This document shows positions 1 through 5,032 of a stretch of DNA of 5,032 nt, piece by piece. Origin of the DNA: Cryomorphaceae bacterium. GTDB lineage: Bacteria; Bacteroidota; Bacteroidia; Flavobacteriales_G; Salibacteraceae. Position 1 is the first letter of the stretch. Every line of letters starts with the position of its first letter. The stretch covers positions 1-5,032 of the forward strand of contig PXEK01000211.1 in the NCBI GenBank assembly GCA_003564735.1. Reading direction: 5' to 3'. A program made the translations under genes and the position numbers. The notes under the pieces are model-generated. The model did not search any database. It worked only from the letters and a program-made list of their open reading frames with translations, and had not been told where the DNA came from.

Positions 1-17
1 AAACGAATTCAAGTTAA

Positions 18-200
18 AAACCTGATACTGATTATAAACGAGGTCATTATTGGATCAATCTTAACTCTTATGGTAAAGTGGTGCGATCATCTCGTAAAGA
101 CGTTGTTACCTTTTGTGCGGAAAATCCGGGCATAATACATGGTTATAAGGCGGAACACACAAACACCCTGTTAGAAAAAAGCATCAATATAACGCAATGA
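18..200 (+). pseudogene. C-terminal fragment of an unrecognised protein
   Basis: This is an open run of 60 codons ending in TGA at 198-200. It has no ATG, and TAA lies in the same frame at 15-17. The peptide reads like real protein: it contains DYKRGHYWINLNSYGKVVR, then FCAENPGIIHGYKAEHTNT near the end. I do not recognise the family. The adjacent frame from position 2 reads NEFKLK up to the five-A run at 16-20. Skipping one A there would join the two frames into NEFKLKPDTDYKRG, so a one-base insertion in the A run is plausible, as a mutation or a sequencing error. Only six residues support the join. The alternative is a truncated remnant or a chance open run. The stop codon overlaps the last base of the left stem of hairpin A. 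Confidence 0.45.
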
Positions 201-273
201 ATAGTTCGCATATTACTCTATATTGGTGTATAAAGCGCATGTTTATTGCGTGTATAAACAAGTTGTGCGGCAT
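188..273 (+). repeat. Hairpin A, attC-like cassette-end repeat
   Basis: The left arm TATAACGCAAT (188-198) pairs with ATTGCGTgTATA (245-256): 11 base pairs with one extrahelical G at 252. The core GTTGTGCGGCAT follows at 262-273. The same layout occurs in hairpin D downstream of the restriction enzyme. There the left arm contains TATAAGCAAT and the core is GTTATGTAGCAT, matching at 9 of 12 bases with every difference a transition. GTGTATAAA also occurs twice here (226-234 and 250-258), and GTGTATAA opens the left arm of D. A long, imperfect hairpin with an unpaired base and a GTT core resembles an integron attC site. However, GTTGTGC departs from the canonical GTTRRRY, so the recombination role is inference. 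Confidence 0.5.
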
Positions 274-283
274 ACTGAAAAAG

Positions 284-373
284 CCAACGCACAAATGGCA
301 CATTTGGTTTTGCCGACACACAACCCAACGCTGAAAAACCAAAAGAGCCATTTTTTCCATCGCTCGACTGACA
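284..373 (+). repeat. Hairpin B, related to hairpin C
   Basis: The arms at 294-311 (AATGGCACATTTGGTTTT) and 335-352 (AAAACCAAAAGAGCCATT) are complementary at 16 of 18 positions, around a loop of 23 bases. The unit opens with CCAACGCA (284-291) and closes with CCATCGCTCGACTGACA (357-373). Hairpin C, on the far side of the restriction operon, has the same order in the same orientation: CCAACGCA, stem, then CCAACGCTGACGGACA. It is not an obvious terminator for the upstream gene, because a second hairpin lies in between. Its function is unknown. Confidence 0.5.
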
Positions 374-390
374 AATAGAAAATTTATTTT

Positions 391-398
391 TACCTTTG
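391..398 (+). promoter_or_regulatory. Bacteroidota-type -7 promoter element
   Basis: TACCTTTG matches the Bacteroidota primary-sigma -7 consensus TAnnTTTG exactly. It would start transcription roughly 20-30 bases before the regulator ATG at 429. I do not see a clear TTG-type -33 element at the expected distance upstream, which lowers confidence. The element overlaps the left half of the dyad at 396-413. Confidence 0.45.
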
Positions 399-413
399 AC
401 CAAATTTGGACAA
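396..413 (+). promoter_or_regulatory. Operator-like dyad, probable autoregulatory site
   Basis: TTGACCAAATTTGGACAA is symmetric at 16 of 18 positions, centred on the perfect palindrome CCAAATTTGG (400-409). It overlaps the -7 element and ends 15 bases before the ATG of the XRE regulator. A third half-site-like sequence, GGACAAAG, lies at 438-445 inside the coding start; its complement CTTTGTCC matches CTTTGACC (394-401) at 7 of 8 bases. Dyads of this kind over their own promoter are typical of Cro/C1 and restriction controller proteins. That the neighbouring regulator binds here is inference. Confidence 0.45.
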
Positions 414-428
414 GTATAGATTAAGTCA

Positions 429-722
429 ATGACAATCGGACAAAGAATTAGACAACTCAGGGAAGAATCAGGAATGAAACAGCGGGAACTCGCTGCAAAA
501 CTTGACATTGGCGAGGGCTTTCTAAGCAAAGTGGAAAATGACCAAAAGCTATTGAAACGAGACGACCTTAAAAAACTTAGTGAACTTTTCAATGTAGCAC
601 ATTCCGACTTGGAAACCTTATGGTTGGCTAACAAAGTCTATGACTTAATTAAAGATGAAAACCAAGGTTTGGACGCTTTAAAAGTAGCAGAAGAACAAGC
701 AAAATATTCAAAGGGCAAATGA
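429..722 (+). CDS. XRE-family (Cro/C1) transcriptional regulator, controller-like
   Basis: This 97-residue protein is almost entirely a Cro/C1 helix-turn-helix domain (about residues 4-64). Helix 1 is IGQRIRQLREESG, helix 2 is QRELAAKLDI, and the recognition helix lies in GEGFLSKVENDQ, followed by the usual L-x-x-L-S-E-L-F-x-V segment. A charged helical tail of about 30 residues follows and may serve in dimerisation. The start is secure: TAG stands in frame at 417-419 and the next Met (residue 16) would delete helix 1. There is no Shine-Dalgarno sequence, as is common in Bacteroidota. Its stop overlaps the next ATG (ATGA, 719-722), so the two genes are co-transcribed and probably translationally coupled. 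Size, position and the upstream dyad suggest a C-protein-like controller of the restriction enzyme, acting on its own promoter. Whether it represses or activates cannot be read from sequence. Confidence 0.92.
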   Translation: MTIGQRIRQLREESGMKQRELAAKLDIGEGFLSKVENDQKLLKRDDLKKLSELFNVAHSDLETLWLANKVYDLIKDENQGLDALKVAEEQAKYSKGK

Positions 723-3700
723 CAGAAAAGCAAATCATAACGACAATTACAGCTTTTGGATTCTCGGCAAATCCAAAGGATGCAAAGGTTTATTCAAAAA
801 ACTACGACAAGATTAAATACCAAATGTCTGTGGACTTCACAAAGAAGCGGATTGACTTTGGACTTGAAATAAAAAAAGGTGACGACACCACTTCTCATTT
901 AGAGAACCCTGAAAATATTGTTGTGCTTGAATGCGTTGACCGACTTTTAGAAAAGGGATATAAGCCTGCCGACCTGACCCTTGAAAAGAAATGGAAACTT
1001 GGACGAACAGCCAAAAGTGGAAAAGCTGACATTACTGTAAAAGGAAAAGACGGCAAAACACTTTTAATTATAGAGTGCAAAACTTGGGGCAAAGAGTACG
1101 AAAAAGAGTTGGACAATATGAAATCCAACGGAGGACAACTTTTTTCCTATTACCAGCAAGACAAAAACACTCGTTATCTCTGCCTCTATGCTTCAAGAGA
1201 GCACAGCGGAAAAATTGAAAAAGCTAATGCCCTTATCAAAGTTGAAGATAGCACAGAAGAAAAAGTAAATCAGCAAGAAACTGAAAAGATTATCACATAC
1301 GACCAAGCAAAAACCATTAAGGAAATGCTTGAAGTATGGAAACACAAAACCAAAGGCAAACAGACTTTCCTTAATTCAGGTCTTTTCGAGCCTGAAATTG
1401 AACCATACAACCCAGGTTATATCCCAATCAAAATTTCTGACCTAAAAGATTTTGGGAAAGACGACAAAGGCAAGGTGTTCAATCAGTTTGAGGAAATTCT
1501 CAGACACAATAACATATCAGACCGCTCCAATGCTTTTAACAGAATCATTTCGCTCATACTTGCCAAAATCGTTGACGAAAATAAAGGAGAAGAAGCTATC
1601 ACCGATTTTCAAATTAAAGAGGGTATTGATGATGCAGAAACACTTTTGGAGCGTTTGCAATCGCTATACTCTAAAGCAATGCGAGATTATTTGGACGAAG
1701 AAGTAATCGACTACAAATTAGAAGATATTGAAGCTCAAATTGCCAACTTCCCAAGACAAACGGCAAAGGAAACACTCTATCGCATTTACAAAGAGTTGAA
1801 GTTTTATCAAAACAATGAATTTGCCTTTAAGGAGGTTTACAACAAAAAGCTATTTGAAGAAAACGCCAAAGTATTGGAAGAAGTGGTACGGCTGTTCCAA
1901 AAATATCGCTTCAAATACGACCAAAAAGCCCAATTCTTGGGTGACTTTTTTGAGTTGATGCTCGAAAGTGGTTATAAACAATCTGAAGGTCAGTTTTTCA
2001 CACCAACACCCATTGCACGATTTATCATTTCGTCCATTCCTTTAAAGTCAATCGTTCAGGAAAAGTTGAAGAAAGGTGATAAGCTCTTCTTACCAAAAGT
2101 GATTGACTTTGCTTGTGGGAGCGGACACTTCTTGACGGAAGCCATTGAAGAAATTGCCGACTTAATTAAAGCAATGGACGAATCGGAAATTGAGGATGAA
2201 AAAAGCATTACTGAACTCAAACGCTACAAAGAAGATATGCGTTGGGCAGGTGAATACATCTTTGGATTGGAAAAAGATTACCGATTAGCCAGAACCAGCC
2301 AAGTGGCTTGTTTTATGCACGGTGATGGTGATGCCAATATCATTTTTGGAGATGGTCTTGAAAAACATCCACGCTTGGCTAAGGACGGAACTTTAGATGT
2401 ACTTATCGCTAATCCACCCTATACCATAAAGGACTTTAAGAAACATCTTAATGTTAATCCACACGATTTTGAATTGTGGGAACACGTTACGCCAGATTCT
2501 GATGATATTGAAGTATTCTTCATTGAACGAATGAAACAATTGCTTCGTCCCGGAGGAATGGCAGGTATCATTCTACCGAGTTCTATCTTAAGCAATGCAG
2601 GGGCTTACACCAAAGCAAGGGAAATTATTCTAAAACACTTTGAAATTAAAGCCATAGTAGAATTTGGAGGAAATACCTTTGGGGCTACAAGCACAAACAC
2701 CGTTACGCTATTTCTTAAAAAGAGAAATGAAGATTTTGTAACTAACTGCCAGTATATAGCCGAAGATTTTATCTCAGAAAACAAAGAGCGTGAAGGCGAC
2801 TTTTTAAATTCCGAAGAACTTTTTGAGAATTATGTGGCTCAGTTGGAGTTGGAAATGGAGGATTACAAAACCTTTATTGCCCGAACCCCAAATGATGCCA
2901 TTAAGGAAAGTGAGTTTTATAAAAGCTACAAAAGTTGGTTTGATGGTTTAACAGAAGTGGTAAACCTAAAAAAGCGAAAAAGTTTTACAGACTTGCCTAA
3001 AGCTGACCAAGAAGCCAAACTAAAATCTATGTTCTTTGATTTGGTTTTGGAAATTGAAACCGAGAAGTTTTTCTACTTCTTATTAACCCATCGCATAGAA
3101 GAAGACCCTGAAAATTTTGCTTGGTATGATGACCAAACCGAAGATGGCAGACCATTAAAGGTGGCTTATCCGCAGCAAAAAGCCGTCCCCCAAAAAATGC
3201 TGATTGTAAAGACAGGAAGCACCAACAAAGAGCAAGAAAAGTTTTTGGGTTACAAGTTTAGTAACCGCAGGGGCTACAAAGGCATTGACTTTACGGGCGA
3301 TACATTAATGTTTGACCGAGCCGACCAGCTCAACCCTAGAAAAGTAAACAGCTATATCTACAAAAACTTTATGGATGAAAAATTAAAGGTAGATGAAGAA
3401 CTTGCTGATAATCTGTCTTTGGTAAGGCTCACAGACTGCATCAATTTTGAGAAAATTGATTTTGATAAGCGATTAAACCTAAGTGCTGAAAGTTTCGCAG
3501 ACCCAAAAGATTACAAATGGCCTACAAAGGCTTTTAAGTACGTTTTGCAACCTATAACAGGAAGCCAGACCAAAATTGAAAAAACAGAATGGAAAGAGAT
3601 AGGTGATATTCCTGTTATTTCACAAGAGAAAGAATTTATTTCGGGTTATGTTTCAGATGTTGAGCCAGTAACGGATTTACCAGTTATTATTTTTGGTGAC

Positions 3701-4597
3701 CATACAACCATTTTTAAGTACATAGACTTTCAATTTGTTAGAGGTGCTGACGGTGTAAAGCTATTCAAACCTATTTCTGAATACATACCCAAAGCTTTTT
3801 ATTACATCTGTCAAACTCTAGTCATTCCTGCATCACAGAAATATACTCGCCATTACAAGTATCTTTCAAATGTTAAAATTCCAATTCCTACCAAAGACAT
3901 TCAACAAAAAATCATCACCGAAATAGAAGCCGTTGAAGCTAAAGAAGCCAAGGCAAAAAAGGTGATTGAAGAGAAAAGACAAGCTATTACTAAGCTTTTT
4001 GATTCAATAGATGCTAACCAAGTTACACTAAAGTCAATTACTTCAAAAATTGGTAGTGGAGCTACACCAAGAGGCGGAGAATCATCATATAAGGAAAGTG
4101 GAATATCTCTAATTAGAAGCCAAAATATATATGATTATGGTATGCTTGAAGATGGTTTAGCATTTATTGATGACGAACAAGCAAAAAAATTGAAGAATGT
4201 AATAGTTGAAAAAGATGATGTACTATTTAACATCACAGGTGCATCAGTTTGTAGATGTTGCATTGTTGAAGAAAAGTATTTACCAGCAAGGGTAAATCAA
4301 CACGTTGCGATTATTAGAGCGACAAAAAAGGTGTTGCCAAACTATCTACATCAGATTTTAGTAAGTCCAAGAATTAAGCTACAGCTTTTAAACATTGCAA
4401 AAGGTGCGACCAGTCGTGAAGCAATTACCAAACAGCAATTGGAAGACTTCAAAATCCCTCTACCTTCAATAGAAGAGCAAAAAAAGTTGGTAAAGGAATT
4501 ACAAAAGCACTTGAAAGAAATGCAAAAGCAAGAACAATCCATTGCAAATACTGAAGAAGAAAAGAAAGCAGTATTGATGAAATATTTAGAGAAGTGA
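719..4597 (+). CDS. Single-chain restriction-modification enzyme (Type IIG/IIB-like; nuclease, N6-adenine methyltransferase, two target-recognition domains)
   Basis: The protein has 1292 residues. Residues about 60-165 form an HsdR-N-type PD-(D/E)XK nuclease, with D104, E119-C-K121 and the QxxxY motif Q140-Y144. Residues about 180-420 are helical and resemble HsdM N-terminal and linker segments. The methyltransferase follows: QFFTP (425-429), motif I DFACGSG (463-469, S-adenosylmethionine binding) and motif IV NPPY (565-568, catalytic, N6-adenine type). After a spacer come two HsdS-like halves: about 950-1090 (GDHTTIF, ADGVKLF, then IPIPTKDIQQK and a long charged helix) and about 1100-1292 (IGSGATPRGG, PLPSIEEQKK, terminal helix). 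All key motifs look intact. No helicase lies between nuclease and methylase, which excludes Type I HsdR and Type ISP. Two recognition halves imply a bipartite target methylated on adenine, as in AloI- or BcgI-like enzymes. The start follows AAGGG (711-715) and overlaps the regulator stop. The actual target and cutting pattern cannot be predicted. Confidence 0.94.
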   Translation: MTEKQIITTITAFGFSANPKDAKVYSKNYDKIKYQMSVDFTKKRIDFGLEIKKGDDTTSHLENPENIVVLECVDRLLEKGYKPADLTLEKKWKLGRTAKSGKADITVKGKDGKTLLIIECKTWGKEYEKELDNMKSNGGQLFSYYQQDKNTRYLCLYASREHSGKIEKANALIKVEDSTEEKVNQQETEKIITYDQAKTIKEMLEVWKHKTKGKQTFLNSGLFEPEIEPYNPGYIPIKISDLKDFGKDDKGKVFNQFEEILRHNNISDRSNAFNRIISLILAKIVDENKGEEAITDFQIKEGIDDAETLLERLQSLYSKAMRDYLDEEVIDYKLEDIEAQIANFPRQTAKETLYRIYKELKFYQNNEFAFKEVYNKKLFEENAKVLEEVVRLFQKYRFKYDQKAQFLGDFFELMLESGYKQSEGQFFTPTPIARFIISSIPLKSIVQEKLKKGDKLFLPKVIDFACGSGHFLTEAIEEIADLIKAMDESEIEDEKSITELKRYKEDMRWAGEYIFGLEKDYRLARTSQVACFMHGDGDANIIFGDGLEKHPRLAKDGTLDVLIANPPYTIKDFKKHLNVNPHDFELWEHVTPDSDDIEVFFIERMKQLLRPGGMAGIILPSSILSNAGAYTKAREIILKHFEIKAIVEFGGNTFGATSTNTVTLFLKKRNEDFVTNCQYIAEDFISENKEREGDFLNSEELFENYVAQLELEMEDYKTFIARTPNDAIKESEFYKSYKSWFDGLTEVVNLKKRKSFTDLPKADQEAKLKSMFFDLVLEIETEKFFYFLLTHRIEEDPENFAWYDDQTEDGRPLKVAYPQQKAVPQKMLIVKTGSTNKEQEKFLGYKFSNRRGYKGIDFTGDTLMFDRADQLNPRKVNSYIYKNFMDEKLKVDEELADNLSLVRLTDCINFEKIDFDKRLNLSAESFADPKDYKWPTKAFKYVLQPITGSQTKIEKTEWKEIGDIPVISQEKEFISGYVSDVEPVTDLPVIIFGDHTTIFKYIDFQFVRGADGVKLFKPISEYIPKAFYYICQTLVIPASQKYTRHYKYLSNVKIPIPTKDIQQKIITEIEAVEAKEAKAKKVIEEKRQAITKLFDSIDANQVTLKSITSKIGSGATPRGGESSYKESGISLIRSQNIYDYGMLEDGLAFIDDEQAKKLKNVIVEKDDVLFNITGASVCRCCIVEEKYLPARVNQHVAIIRATKKVLPNYLHQILVSPRIKLQLLNIAKGATSREAITKQQLEDFKIPLPSIEEQKKLVKELQKHLKEMQKQEQSIANTEEEKKAVLMKYLEK

Positions 4598-4601
4598 AAC
4601 C

Positions 4602-4697
4602 CCAACGCATAAGGCCATACACATTGGCAAGTCGCTCAAAGCCCACTCGCAAGCCAAAACTTGCCAAAGAGTATGTCTTTGCCAACGCTGACGGACA
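4602..4697 (+). repeat. Hairpin C, related to hairpin B
   Basis: The arms at 4611-4631 and 4660-4680 pair at 17 of 21 positions plus one G-T pair (left arm from AAGGCCATACACATTGGCAA, right arm from CTTGCCAAAGAGTATGTCTT). The unit begins with CCAACGCA (4602-4609), five bases after the restriction enzyme stop, and ends with CCAACGCTGACGGACA (4682-4697). Both flanks match hairpin B in the same orientation. No T-run follows the stem, so it is a poor intrinsic terminator, although such a stem could still protect the mRNA 3' end. Its function is unknown. Confidence 0.55.
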
Positions 4698-4715
4698 GAA
4701 AAATAAAAAGTACGA

Positions 4716-4854
4716 CCGCACAACATTGTGTATAAGCAATAGCGGGTTCAGTGCTAATTTGAAACATAAAAACATTAATCAAAGGTCGGTGCTATCTGAC
4801 AGTTTAGTGGCTTGAAATCCGCTACTGCTCATACACGAGACCGTTATGTAGCAT
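4716..4854 (+). repeat. Hairpin D, attC-like cassette-end repeat
   Basis: The left arm GTGTATAAGCAATAGCGG (4728-4745) and the right arm CCGCTACTGCTCATACAC (4819-4836) are complementary at 16 of 18 positions, around a loop of 73 bases. Outside the stem, GCACAAC (4718-4724) is partly complementary to GTTATGT (4843-4849), giving a second short outer pairing as in attC R''/R' cores. The core GTTATGTAGCAT (4843-4854) parallels that of hairpin A. The next gene starts 13 bases further on. The 269 bases between the restriction enzyme stop and that start consist almost wholly of hairpins C and D, and I see no gene in them. Confidence 0.58.
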
Positions 4855-4866
4855 TTAAAAAAAAAT

Positions 4867-5032
4867 ATGTACTTAAAAGAAATTGAAATAGAGAATATTG
4901 GGCCAATTGACTTTATCAAAGAAAGTTTACCTTTCCATGAAAATGGAAACCCAAAACCACTTTTGATTATTGGTAAAAATGGTTCCGGTAAAAGCATCTT
5001 TATATCGCACATTGTCAATGCACTTATAAGTT
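4867..5032 (+). CDS. P-loop ATPase (AAA/SMC-like), N-terminal part only
   Basis: Fifty-five codons are visible before the window ends. The protein opens with LKEIEIENIGPIDFI, the typical first strand and turn of AAA-type ATPases related to SMC, RecF and OLD proteins. A Walker A motif GKNGSGKS follows at residues 36-43, leading into a helix (IFISHIVNALI). The start is fixed by an in-frame TAG at 4849-4851 and no later Met before the Walker motif. There is no Shine-Dalgarno sequence; an A-run precedes the ATG. ATPases with this kind of N-terminus occur in several defence systems (Septu PtuA, Gabija GajA, retron-associated ATPases) but also in DNA repair proteins. The effector part is outside the window, so the specific role is open. 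Its position next to a restriction enzyme makes a defence role plausible but unproven. Confidence 0.85.
   Translation, partial: MYLKEIEIENIGPIDFIKESLPFHENGNPKPLLIIGKNGSGKSIFISHIVNALIS

Noticed and set aside
262..270. GTTGTGCGG and CCGCACAAC (4716-4724) as terminal inverted repeats of a transposon
   Set aside because: Only nine bases match, no transposase is present, and chance agreement between two such stretches is not negligible. The direct-repeat core reading explains more of the sequence.
218..634. Antisense open frame of 138 codons over the XRE gene
   Set aside because: It lies opposite a clear helix-turn-helix gene, runs through hairpin B, and its serine- and leucine-rich product has no recognisable domain.
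1452..1706. Alternative-frame ORF of 84 codons on the + strand
   Set aside because: It is fully inside the restriction enzyme gene in another frame and its composition is not protein-like.
1829..1836. Perfect Shine-Dalgarno-like AAGGAGGT
   Set aside because: It is inside the restriction enzyme coding region with no ATG at a suitable distance downstream, and so is a coincidence of codons.
719..4597. Type I HsdR or Type ISP enzyme, or a BREX/DISARM methylase
   Set aside because: No DEAD-box helicase motifs lie between nuclease and methylase, and no accessory BREX or DISARM genes are present.
4611..4680. Hairpin C as an intrinsic terminator
   Set aside because: The stem is long with a 28-base loop and no T-tract follows it, unlike a Rho-independent terminator.
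4351..4815. Open frames of 73-108 codons on either strand around the end of the restriction gene and hairpins C and D
   Set aside because: They overlap the well-supported recognition domain or consist of hairpin sequence. None has a coherent domain or a ribosome site.

Overview
The window looks like an accessory region from a member of the Bacteroidota. The reasons are AT-rich, lysine- and asparagine-heavy genes, start codons with weak or no Shine-Dalgarno sequence, a TAnnTTTG-type -7 promoter element (TACCTTTG at 391-398), and intergenic hairpin repeats of a style I associate with that phylum. No marker gene is present, so the assignment is inference.

Layout from left to right. Positions 18-200 hold the C-terminal 60 codons of an unrecognised gene, with a stop in its own frame at 15-17 that suggests a frame break. 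Positions 188-373 hold two hairpin repeats (A and B). A promoter and an operator-like dyad follow at 391-413. Positions 429-722 encode a small Cro/C1-type (XRE) regulator. Its stop overlaps the start of a 1292-residue single-chain restriction-modification enzyme (719-4597). That enzyme joins an HsdR-type PD-(D/E)XK nuclease, an HsdM-type N6-adenine methyltransferase and two HsdS-type target-recognition halves, with no helicase. Two more hairpins (C and D) occupy 4602-4854. The first 55 codons of a P-loop ATPase, starting at 4867, run off the right edge.

How it works together: the regulator probably binds the dyad over its own promoter and sets the level of a two-gene operon that makes a Type IIG/IIB-like restriction-modification enzyme. 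One polypeptide would both methylate and cut, reading a two-part target through its two recognition domains.

The least ordinary part is the non-coding frame around this operon. Hairpin A before the operon and hairpin D after it share stem sequence and end in the same core (GTTRTGYRGCAT). Hairpins B and C form a second related pair, in direct orientation, just inside them. The upstream gene stops inside the stem of A, and the downstream ATPase starts 13 bases after the core of D. This resembles a row of mobile gene cassettes separated by attC-like sites, although the sites do not fit the canonical integron consensus and no integrase is visible. The protein families themselves are known. I see no clear evidence of a wholly new protein system within these 5 kb.
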